From Phytoseiulus persimilis (lineage: Eukaryota > Arthropoda > Arachnida > Mesostigmata > Phytoseiidae), in NCBI GenBank assembly GCA_037576195.1, contig CM075103.1:26186723-26250722 (forward strand): a stretch of DNA of 64,000 bases, read 5' to 3'. Both the position numbers and the translations under genes were made by a program. This document shows, piece after piece, positions 36,201 to 46,000 of this stretch (its first letter is position 1; every line of letters begins with the position of its first letter). The notes under the pieces were generated by a model. The model saw only the letters and a list, made by a program, of their open reading frames with translations, was not told where the DNA came from and searched no databases.

Positions 36201-37128
36201 CAGAGTTGGGCAGATTCGAATCACTTTGATTCGAATCACTTTTGATTCGAATCAAGTTGATTCGAATCACCTGATTCGAATCAAGAAACATCGAATCAAA
36301 AGTGATTCGAATCAAAAACCGTCGAATCAGGATGATTCGAATCACATCTGATCCGATCTGATTCGAATCCAATGATTCGAATCAGAAGAGATTCGAATCA
36401 CACGATTCGAATCACTCTGATTCGAATCAGAAAATGATTCGAATCAAAATTTGATTCGAATAATTTTCTGGTTCGAATCCTTACTACATATAATCGGCTT
36501 AGTCGGGGACCAGTCTGACCATACTTTTCAAAAGCTGGAGGGGTGATTCCGAGACCAATCTGAGCATTACTTCCATACTCTGGAGGGGGTGATCCTTCAG
36601 AGTTGGAAAGTAATGCTCAGATTGGTCTCGGAATCACCCCTCCAGAGTTGGAAAGTAATGCTCAGATTGGTCTCGGAATCACCCCTCCAGAGTTGGAAAG
36701 TAATGCTCAGATTGGTCTCGGAATCACCCCTCCAGAGTTGGAAAGTAATGTGCGGACAAACTGACAAACTAAGCCGATCATATACAGTAGGGATTCGAAT
36801 CAGAAAATGATTCGAATCAGAAAATGACTCGAATCAAAATTTGATTCGAGTCACGTGATTCGAATCCTCTGATTCGAATCAAAAATGATTCGAATCAGCA
36901 TCATCGAATCACTTGATTCGAACCAGAAATGATTCGAATCAGAATGATTCGACTCAGAAGCTATCGAATCACGTGATTCGAATCGAAAGTGATTCGAATC
37001 ATTTTGATTCGAATCAGGATGATTCGAATCACATCTGATCCGATCTGATTCGAATCCAATGATTCGAATCAGAAGAGATTCGAATCAAAATGATTCGAAT
37101 CAAAATGATTCGAATCTGCCCAACTCTG
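36201..37128 (+). mobile_element. Foldback hAT-type element of GATTCGAATC palindromes
   Basis: A 928-bp non-coding element. Both ends read inward as CAGAGTTGGGCAG followed by GATTCGAATC. The flanks are the identical 8-mer GGACTTAC (36193-36200 and 37129-37136). A CAG-A/G-GTTGGGC end with an 8-bp duplication is typical of hAT. Each arm is an array of the palindrome GATTCGAATC with short spacers (about 15 in the left arm, about 18 in the right, some with one mismatch). A 76-bp segment is repeated identically and in direct orientation in both arms (36325-36400 and 37012-37087). The inverted repeat continues inward (ATCGGCTTAGT at about 36493-36503 against its inverse near 36765-36775) to a minisatellite core. 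There is no transposase, so it is non-autonomous. Confidence 0.88.
36497..36760. repeat. 45-bp minisatellite core of the foldback element
   Basis: A 45-bp unit (CTCCAGAGTTGGAAAGTAAT, then GCTCAGATTGGTCTCGGAAT, then CACCC) is tandemly repeated three times plus a partial copy at about 36595-36750. It is preceded by inverted, more diverged copies at about 36515-36590, so the core is itself a hairpin. The unit is related to the arrays at 1-103 and 13400-13737. The period divides by three, so the open frame here (repeat LQSWKVMLRLVSESP) is an artefact. Confidence 0.85.
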
Positions 37129-37136
37129 GGACTTAC

Positions 37137-40100
37137 TCCGAGGGAGCCCCCCGCGCCACCCAGCATGCGACACCACGCGCGAGCATAGCGAGCGCCTTCT
37201 CGTGGCCGACGCGAACAGCGAGTTTTACACGCAAAGTGGTATTTCTGGCGAAAGAAAGCTAGAATATACTTGAATTTGCGTCCGGCTGACATTTTTCCCT
37301 GCAATAATCCAAGCACAGTGTGGTTGAAGGGAAGGAGTTCATAAGAAACTTTGAGTGTGAACCGTTGTGGTGTGTCCAGAGGGTCGAGAGAGCGTTCACG
37401 GAGGGATGAAATTTCCAACTGCGCTAGCGAGAGCAACTGCCGGTTCACGTCGAAGTTTAAACGATCAGCTTCCTCATTGTTCGGTGCGCCCTGAGGAAAA
37501 AGTACAAAACCTTCCTAACCGCCGGCTCCGATCACTCCAACATTCCGAGGGGGTAGAGTCTTTTGTTTCACGCGTGACAGAAAGAGCGTCCGGTGTCGCT
37601 GCACTCATGGGACTCATTCAATCCCGCAATGGGAGGTGCGGTTCAGAGCTATTCAAAAACCCTGGCAGCTGCCTGGAGGTACCAAAACTTCGGAACCGCG
37701 GATAATCTCAATGAGTGAACAATGATCCATCGTGGAGACCTTGAAGTCGAGTCTCGAGGGGGGTTATGATCTCATGTTCAGTAGAAATCTATCCAACAAG
37801 ACTTCCATGGAAAAATCTGGAAACACTTTACGGCCCAGGCTTCCTCAAACAGTTGGCGGAACGTCTGTCGTTTCACTAGGGTTCCGAGCTCTCAAGCTCG
37901 TTCGGCTGACCGGCGACTGTCATCCGGAGCTGAAGAAAATATCCGTAGTACCGGCTGAAGCGCTCCAGAAAAGAGGGGAACAGTCAAATGCCTGGTCGCC
38001 GGAGATTAGGCAGACTCGATATTGACTCTTGCGTAATCTGTCCTCGGCTTCTTGAATTCCATCGCGCGAGGTCGAGCGATCTCATGAACAAGGCGATCAA
38101 ACTCTAGAGAACCCCCGTCAAAGCATTGTCTGAAGCCCCGTATTTGTATCATCACCATAATTCTGCAGTCAACCGATTCTCCAACGCATTACATGTACAT
38201 TGGATATCTATAAGGGCGACTCCCGTTCACCCGAGCCCAGTCCACTGAGAACTGCAAATGTCGTATCTCCCGCACAGATTTATGTTTGGATGGTGGCCTC
38301 GTACCGCTCTCGGGTGGAACGCTGTTCACGGCTCAGTCCGAAACTGAATATTTACGCGTGTACTGATCCTCAAGCATGGTATCGTCAATGTGTCCTGTCG
38401 ATGAACCGAATCCATTCATTTGGAATCACCGCGTCTTCATTCCAGGCTAGGATGTAGAGCCAAAGAGAAGGCGAACGGACATTATGAGAGGTGAGAGTCT
38501 AGCAGAGTCTCTTGAGCAAAGAAGGAGCATATCGTGTGGAGACAGGAGAGAGATCAGGGCGCATGGAGACACGCGCTGAAAACCTAAGAGGGGCATGCGA
38601 TTATCAAGCCTAGGAGCGAAAGAGCCAGTTCCAGGGACAAAAGCATCCACGAGGAAGGCGCCTTATTTTGGAGGTTCATATCCCCACTTTTCGCCGACTT
38701 CGTTGCTCAATAATGACTGGACGCAGGGAGAGACCTATCTTTGCGGAGTACCGGGAGCTGTGGCAAAGCCAGAAAGATGGTATGGGAAAGACCCTGGCCG
38801 ACGCATTTGGCAAACTTTGTCAACGAGCCAGGGCAGACTGAAGGCCTTGTACAAAAAAAGTTCATCCCGGGGATCGTCGAACGCCGTGTGTTCGGATCGC
38901 AGTGCAGGCGCTCTCGTGACGGGGACTGCACGGGAGAACTGCGAACCCATATCCCGGAGTCCTGGACGACATGGCCGACATGTTTCGGGGTTTCAAAATT
39001 CGTGGAAGAAGCTCCCGCAACGGAAGGAGTTGACGGACATTCAGCCTTCAGCTCTGCGCTCCTGATAGACTGTGTTCCCGAAACGGGGGGGATTCCCAGT
39101 TCGGGTACGGATATAAGCACAAACGCAACCACAGGAAAGACGAGATGAGATGCTTTCACTTGATGCTCCTTCTCGTGTGTACATGATACTTTTCCGCGTG
39201 TATGAGGAATCCAAATTCCATCCATGCACATCCCTCCATTCTAGAAACTCTTCTCCGAAGCCGGCTGGACATAACAAGTGGCATACCCAGGGAGAGCATG
39301 CCCCCCCCCCCTACCCCGCAAAGCTCTTCGATAATATTGGGAAGGGTGGATTAAATACCACTCCGATGGACGAAATTGATCCGCGAAGATTCTGTGTTGT
39401 CCGGAAAATCTTCGCAGGTTTTGAAACCATGTTCATTGCGTCATGAAGAACTCGCGACGATGATGGCGACCATCATCATCATCGTCATCACATCCTTGCC
39501 CCCCCCCCTCCTCTAAAAAGAAACTGGGCCCGTCAGGAGGTATCTCTTGTTCAACGAAGCTCAAAATGAGCCGAGTCCGCATCCACTGTCCCGTGTACCC
39601 CGCGCTGGAAGACGGATATTTCCGGCTTTTCCCTCCTCAGATATTTCAGAAGTTCCAGGTGTTACCTCCTTGGTCGGAGTTTGTGTCCGCGAGGTCTCTC
39701 TCAAGCACATCTGCGTATTTCCTGATCTTCGAGCCCTCGGGCCGATGGTTTCGCACAGGCATCCAAAATGGCTGGAAAATACCTGTTGTGCCCCCAGGAG
39801 CTGGTCTTGATTTGAGAGATGTCCTGTCGGCTTCTCAAGGCTTACCATACCCCTGGACGGGAGTATACTTCTCGAAAAGTTCGAGCGCCGAAAGAGAGCT
39901 CTCATGTAGCGTCTCGCGCTACAATCTTGCGTGCCGATCCCGAAGCTAATTCATCTCCAGGCCCGTCCTCTTCTCTGGGAAGCCTGCCCTGATCTCATGT
40001 GATTCTCCATAAGAATCGAAAGATTCTCTTCAGCCTGAGAACTACGCTCGCTCATTGCTTGGAGGTACATTGACGAGGACCTGACGATAATGTGGTTGGG

Positions 40101-40291
40101 CTCCGCGAGCAGTTTTCCGCTCGATTCCCAAGCCGCCAACGTCTTTCACGCGCCGACCTTTGGATAGATGACGCGGAACCGAACAACTCGTTGGAACTCT
40201 CGTTCGAGGAGTCCAGAGAGACACGAGATTCGACAGCGAACTAGACGATCCTTGATGAAACCGTCGGCGCATGCGCATCAAAAGATACGTG
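37137..40291. other. No supportable gene; two C-runs
   Basis: Contains runs of 11 C (39301-39311) and 10 C (39499-39508), a short CAT/CATCAT-type stretch at about 39468-39490, and chance frames on both strands. The frame at 39566-39949 (+) reads smoothly but is not recognised. Confidence 0.4.
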
Positions 40292-40299
40292 AACTCGAT

Positions 40300-40786
40300 C
40301 ACTAACGTAACAAGGGGGTCAAAGGGGCGGGCCGGGCCGGCCACCACCTGGCCGAGCAGCACCGGGGGCACCTAAAATCCATCAAGGAGCACAGTCTCGA
40401 CAACGGCGTCCCAAACATCGTCGTTGCCTTCCACCCCTTTCTGGCCGTAGCTGTGAGTTCGGTAAGCTGCTGAAGCAGCTTCGGAAGTGGTGAAGTCATA
40501 TCTTCGCTCCACTTTGAGCTAACTGCGACTCTCGAACCCGGCGATTCTATAGATCGAGCATCATCTTTCGATGATTGGCGATTCAAACAACGAATTTGCC
40601 GTTATGAGAGCCCGCAAGGTTTTTGTTTTTGAGCTTGGCTCCGTCTGGATGATAAATTTCCTGGAGCAATCAGGACATTTGATGTTTTGATTCATGCAAT
40701 TCTAGCTGATGTTTTCCGACTGATGGGAGGGGGGGCGCCATTTTCGTTGACCGCCCCAGGCACTAAGGAACCTTGTTAAGCCACTG
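40300..40786 (+). mobile_element. Non-autonomous hAT-type MITE, copy B
   Basis: Second copy (487 bp) of the family at 5809-6319, same orientation, alignable almost end to end (shared blocks such as CACCACCTG.CCGAGCAGC, TCATATCTTCGCTCCACT, GAGAGCCCGCAAGGTT and GCAATTCTAGCTGATGTT). Left end CACTAACGTAACAAGG; reverse complement of right end CAGTGGCTTAACAAGG. The flanking 8-mers AACTCGAT (40292-40299) and TACTTGAT (40787-40794) match at six of eight bases, so the target duplication has decayed or its boundary is slightly off. No coding potential. Confidence 0.75.
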
Positions 40787-40987
40787 TACTTGATAGGAGA
40801 CAAACTGACAGAGGGCGAGAGAGGGCAAAAACTCAGGGCTTCAGTATTTCAAGGGATCCAGGGCTGACATCCCAAAAAGGGATTCCGGCAGAACGGTCTT
40901 GATCGCTCATCACAGGGAGATTTGCATTGATACACTACATTGCAACTTAAGAAATGATGCTGATTGTTACGGGAGCATAATGATACA

Positions 40988-40993
40988 TTTATT
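40988..40993 (-). terminator. Poly(A) signal AATAAA of the LRR-like gene
   Basis: A canonical AATAAA on the minus strand, about 40 bp beyond the stop codon of the gene ending at 41034. The 3' untranslated region would be short, about 60 nt. Confidence 0.7.
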
Positions 40994-41033
40994 ATAATAA
41001 CTTTGAGATACAACGCAATGAAATACAAGGTCT

Positions 41034-42938
41034 TCACCAGGCGCCCCAGCCGACGGGCTTGCTTTTCGCGATGAAGTTGTTGAGACAACACATTTCACGC
41101 CCGGGGATGTTGTAATCCACGGGACCTTTGAGAGATTTCTCTCCGATGGTGCCCAATGCTGGCGTTCGAACGTTCACGAATCGGAGTTTCCTCCCTTCCT
41201 TCTCTCGGTTCGCGTCTTCCACCGAGGCTTCGAGCATCGAAGCGACCGCGTCAACATTCTCCAAGTTCTCGGCATGCAAATGCAGAGTAGTTAATGTCTT
41301 CAGAGGTACGTACACTCGATCGTCCAAGAGAGCCAAGTTGACCGGCGTGGTCGCTTTCGTAGAGAGGCAGAGCGATTTGACTCGACTGACGCGAAGCGCC
41401 CGCCACAAACCCTCTGAATCCAACTCCAAGTCGGGCGACTGCACCGTCAGGGTTGTCAGAGTCTGACAGAAGAACATCAAATATACCATTCCGTCCAGCG
41501 ATTCTGGATGGATGTGGGTGAAACTCAGTCGCAAGGTCCTGATGCTGGTGAATTCGTAGATGTGCCCGAAGAACCTCGCGCTCGCTCCGACCCCGATCAG
41601 GGTGAATTCCGAGAGGTTACGGAAATTGCTCAAGTATCCAAGGGCGAAGTCACTGAAGATCTCCTTCTTCCAACAAAACTTGCAGGGAATGTGAGTTTTC
41701 CCCTCGATGCGGAGATGTCTCAGCTTGAGATCCTTCAAATGGAAGAAGAAAATCCGAAGGTCCTGCATAACGCAGGCCGGACCTGCGAAGGACCACAGGT
41801 TCGGCGCGGAAGAAATTAGCGCGCACCAACTCTCCTCGGTGTATCTTCCGTGGCTCTGAGTGAGATCTAGTTCGGTCAAACTCGAGAGCCCCTCGAGCGG
41901 AGGGATGCAGAGATCAAGTATAATGAACCCCATGTCGCGATTGACGAGAGTGAGCCCAGTGGGCTCGCCGCGGCGCCATTCCGGGTCCAACTCGAACAAT
42001 TCGGCGAAGTCGACGTCGTAGAATCGATCCCATTTCGGAAATCTGGGGTTCAGCTTCGTCTTCTTCAGGTGAGCTTCGGTGGTTTTTCCATTGTCGTAGA
42101 TGACGAAGCTTTCGTGCTGGAAACCGACACGCGGCCAGAGGGGACTGTTGGCGTAGATGCAGCGTAGCATCTCCTCCTTGAAAATGTTCGCGCGACTCAG
42201 CATATGGTACGACGTCACAACAACCTTGTACTTCTTCCAGAGGTCGGCACTCAGCAGATCCGGCAGTTCATTGTCAATGTCTGGGTCAGTCACCGAACGG
42301 TACGGTCCTTGGAGAAGGCAGATTTGCACCACCTTGGATCTGGTGAAAGAATTCAGAAGACGCATCAGGAAGCAGAACGCGCCCCTGGAAGCGACACAGC
42401 TGGCCATGACGACCTCGATGTTGGCGTATCGCCCGATACGAACCACTCCTCCGTCATGCTCGGCGGCGGACAGAGCCAGGACCTTGATGGTTCGCACATG
42501 GTCCAACACTGCAACGAGGTCCCCTCTTGAGAGCCGTGAGTTGTCCACGTGCAGTTCTTCGAGCAGCCAGCACTGGAGGATGAGCAGTCTCATCGAGTTA
42601 GAATCCGTTGAGCAGCCGCTGAAGTCCAGATGGCGGACGACGAAAGGGTCCAGGAATACGAATCGCATCATATCTCTGCTGATGGCCGAAATTCCTTTCA
42701 AACATCTGATCTTCTCCTGGACGCGCTCTCGGAGTTGAGGCCTCCGCAATCCGATTTTGATGGCTGTTTCCTGGCCAGTCGCTGCGATGTATTTCGCGAT
42801 GGTGGCATCCGAGGAGCCGCGCAGGAACTTCAGAACATCCGCAAATTTCGGCCACGGTGTCTCGATCGTGGGCAGACGCTCGTGCATGAACTGCTTGAGA
42901 TAGTGCTCTCGCTTGCACTCGTCGTTCAAGGGGGCCAT
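41034..42938 (-). CDS. Intronless leucine-rich-repeat-like protein
   Basis: A single open frame of 634 codons, the longest in the window. Function is not recognised. The product is probably intracellular: no signal peptide and no clear membrane segment. Irregular leucine-rich repeats recur through it, for example VRHLDFSGC (about residue 99), LEELHVDNSRL (about 125), LTELDLTQSHG (about 350), LRTLRLSFTHI (about 463), LTTLTVQSPDL (about 490) and LTTLHLHAENL (about 545). Spacing is that of the long cysteine-containing or RNI-type repeats seen in FBXL-like proteins, but no F-box is visible in the first 100 residues. The ATG at 42938 has A at -3 and G at +4. A TATA box lies about 100 bp upstream and an AATAAA about 40 bp downstream, so this is a complete expressed-looking unit without introns. 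It could be a substrate receptor or scaffold; that is only a guess from the repeats. Confidence 0.85.
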   Translation of the reverse strand: MAPLNDECKREHYLKQFMHERLPTIETPWPKFADVLKFLRGSSDATIAKYIAATGQETAIKIGLRRPQLRERVQEKIRCLKGISAISRDMMRFVFLDPFVVRHLDFSGCSTDSNSMRLLILQCWLLEELHVDNSRLSRGDLVAVLDHVRTIKVLALSAAEHDGGVVRIGRYANIEVVMASCVASRGAFCFLMRLLNSFTRSKVVQICLLQGPYRSVTDPDIDNELPDLLSADLWKKYKVVVTSYHMLSRANIFKEEMLRCIYANSPLWPRVGFQHESFVIYDNGKTTEAHLKKTKLNPRFPKWDRFYDVDFAELFELDPEWRRGEPTGLTLVNRDMGFIILDLCIPPLEGLSSLTELDLTQSHGRYTEESWCALISSAPNLWSFAGPACVMQDLRIFFFHLKDLKLRHLRIEGKTHIPCKFCWKKEIFSDFALGYLSNFRNLSEFTLIGVGASARFFGHIYEFTSIRTLRLSFTHIHPESLDGMVYLMFFCQTLTTLTVQSPDLELDSEGLWRALRVSRVKSLCLSTKATTPVNLALLDDRVYVPLKTLTTLHLHAENLENVDAVASMLEASVEDANREKEGRKLRFVNVRTPALGTIGEKSLKGPVDYNIPGREMCCLNNFIAKSKPVGWGAW

Positions 42939-43038
42939 CGTTGAAACTTCGTAGGTGTAGAGAAACTTAGCACAAAATCAGAGCTCCTTCAACTTCGCAG
43001 TCCGCGAAACTTGTGAATCTGCATGGTTTTCAACGGCG

Positions 43039-43046
43039 CTTTTATA
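43039..43046 (-). promoter_or_regulatory. TATA box of the LRR-like gene
   Basis: TATAAAAG on the minus strand. About 32 bp downstream, near 43014, lies TTCACA, a possible initiator. A start there would give a 5' untranslated region of about 75 nt before the ATG at 42938. Confidence 0.65.
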
Positions 43047-46000
43047 GTCGAATTCGTACCCTCGAATGTTCGAGGGTACGATCTCGCCCGATTCGGAGTG
43101 CAACCCCAGTGGTGGCGCCAGACTCGCCTGCGAGTTCAGCGAGCATCGAGTTCTAATTGTTCAGCGGGCATCGATGGCGTCTCCCATAGGTAACTCGATA
43201 GGGATTCGCAGAAATCGTCGAACGCCGAACCCCTATCGACAAGATCCGTGATATCTAACGGCTCACCATGCGATCGTTCTCAATCCCCTCGAGAAGCCTC
43301 AATAATTCGGGAGGCTCCGTTCGCCTTGCGGTTGAGGGCCGGTACCAGCCAGAAGCATCGGAAACAAGATTGAATGCTGCCTTTCGGAACACGGCAACTT
43401 TTGAATGCGAGCGGGAATTGAGTGAATCGCCGGAATCAACCGTGTTCGCTTGAGCCTTGCCAACGGCAACTGTTTTCAACTTCTTCGCTCGAGTAGTGCC
43501 ATATTTGCAGGCCGGATCCTGCACGACTGCCCTGTGGTTCCGCGGATCCCAGGAGGAAGTTTCCAAACAGTTTCCCGAATTGAATAGAAGTTGGATATGT
43601 GTATCGATCCTGAAACGAAGTGATCGAAGTTTTCCGTCGACCTCAACGGCTGTATCAGACCCGAGCTTTGGTCGAGAGGCCGCGATGATTTACAGCGCTG
43701 CCGCTGACTATCGGCTGAACACCCGAAGACTCGCAAGAGTTGCCGAGAACGTGCTCGAACTGCTCGAGTATATCAAGCACCTCATACTGGTCCGTAGCGG
43801 CAAACATGATTCTGAATTCCCAAAACATTCTTCCAAGTTCTGATCCAGGCTGATTTTACTCAAATGGAGGAGTTCGGGCAATTCACTTCTCATTCCCATG
43901 TTTTTTGCTGTGATCCACCGGTTCTCAATCTCTCTCTCTCTGCGATCCATTTCCTTGGCATCTTCTTGAATTCCCTCGATGCTCGAAGGGCAACGGGTCT
44001 CCTTTATCGGGAAACCGAAGCACCCTGTCCGCGGAAGCACTGGACGTTCTGCGAAAAATTTCGCCTCCTCCCTTCGATCAACGGTTTGTTTGCATAGAAA
44101 CTCTAGAGCCAGCTCCATCTCATCATAACAATCGGATTGTTCCCAACAATCACGCGAAAACTGACCTCAAACTCACAACAACAACAGAGCGGAACCCGTC
44201 CAAGAATGGTGTTCAACTGGTCACGCCGGAACCACCTTGCCCGGGTCCAACTCATGCGTTCCGAATTGTTCACGCCAAATAATCCGGGCAGCGCAACAAC
44301 TCATCAAAGGGACCCTCAGCAATGCCCGCTTTGCCCTTCAAGTCCCAATACGACGCTTGTACTCATGTATCCCAGCTTCCACCAATGAATTTTCGAAGTA
44401 CGGTACCATCAGGGAATGATTTCAGCGCCCTTTTGCGCGGGGTACGCCATGGGGTCTCCATTCTGGAAATCCGTCGACGGGCAACTCTCCGCTCGGTGGA
44501 GCTCGCTGACAGCTCACGTGGAGATCAGGCCTGTCAGAGGGTACTGCCATGTCTGTTGCGTTGCATTCAACGGAGGCAGCTAGACTCCGACGTGTGTCCA
44601 ATATTATCCGGTCCACGGTCGGCTCCTGAAGCCATCAGAATAACTGCGCCGTCTCGATCAACGGCGCGAAGATGTTCCCGAAATCGATGGAGACGAACAG
44701 ACTCTCGACGCCCGGATCCCGATCGAATAGATTTGCTCAAAATATCTTCGAGTATTCATTTCGACTCAACGGATAACGGCTAACATGGACCGTGAGTCCT
44801 GACGGAGAACACAACCACCGGATCATTCTGAGGCCGAGGAGTGGATTCTTGAAATCCAGGCCCAAGCTCATACTAAAATCGCGACTCGTACTGTTGAGTG
44901 GCTCAGTCGGCTCATCTTACACTTGATAGGTTGGTTAGCGGCGAAAAGAAATTCCGGATTCTCTTCAGTGGGCTTCAGGGAATCTCGGAGAATGTCCTCA
45001 TCGAGTCCAAAATCTTTCCGTTCAGCACGAGGGCGATTTCCGACGGAGATCAATCGAAACGCTCCGATTATATCAGATTCGCTGTTCCGTGCCCCAGGGA
45101 GCCAACCCGACCTTCGACTCGAAATCATCACCTCGAAGAGTTCACGGAGGAGGAACTCCGCAAGTATACGTTACAACAAGTTTCGAGCGTCCAAACTACA
45201 ACCTCATGATCCGAAATCGGGAACCTTATGATACATGTGGGAGGTTCGTCCGGGGAAAAAGATGCCGTTGATCGGCGTTGGATTGACAGATAGACACATC
45301 ATCTGATCCAGTACTTGTATGTTAGGCTCCCTCTTCTTCCTACCCGTGACGTGTTGCCCCCAGATTCAGCCCCCGCTCCTTGTGTGATCGCGAGTTGACC
45401 GACCGTGTTTCTAGCGGCGCGCTCGAAGAGGGGGGCCAACACACGAGTACCGTTGATTCCTATAGGATTGAGCTGCGGCGTAGAGCACTTGCTTCTGTTC
45501 GTGCACATTTCACAGCGGGCATTCATGGATTTCACTCTACTGAGGATCCAATCTCCAGAGAAATTGATCGTTCGGGGCGAGGAATGCTGCCGAGTCTAAC
45601 GAGCGATAATTATCTGATATTGAGCTTCAAGCGCTATTTGTTCGCGGCGGTTGCGAGATCGCGGCCAGAACCCCTCTGATACACGGATCATCCTCATGCT
45701 TCCTCCGTAGAATATCAGGAAGATAGGCTCTGAGAATCACGTCAGGGACAGAGCTCTATAACGATGACGATAAGGACGGGAAGATCCGGAGTGGCGGTAT
45801 GTAGAGGTTCAGAGTACTCTTCGCTCCTAATCTCACCGTTTCCGATTGGAATGGAGTAGCCAGATACTGGACAGACTCTGATATATACGTGAGGCGTATC
45901 GCGTTCTTTAACAGCGTGAGACAGAGCTAAACAGGGTTCGGCAATATGGGACTTGGCCTCCACGATGAAGATAACCATGCGTATCGGGCTCAAAATACGG

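Noticed and set aside
36589..36810. Open frame with a 15-residue tandem repeat
   Set aside because: It arises because the 45-bp minisatellite period divides by three; no start context and it lies inside a transposon.
36201..37128. CRISPR-like array of short regular repeats
   Set aside because: The repeats are 10-bp palindromes with very short, variable spacers, arranged as inverted arms inside hAT ends in eukaryotic DNA.
39566..39949. 127-codon plus-strand frame that reads like protein
   Set aside because: No domain and no splice support; the frame at 5163-5522 was rejected for the same reason.
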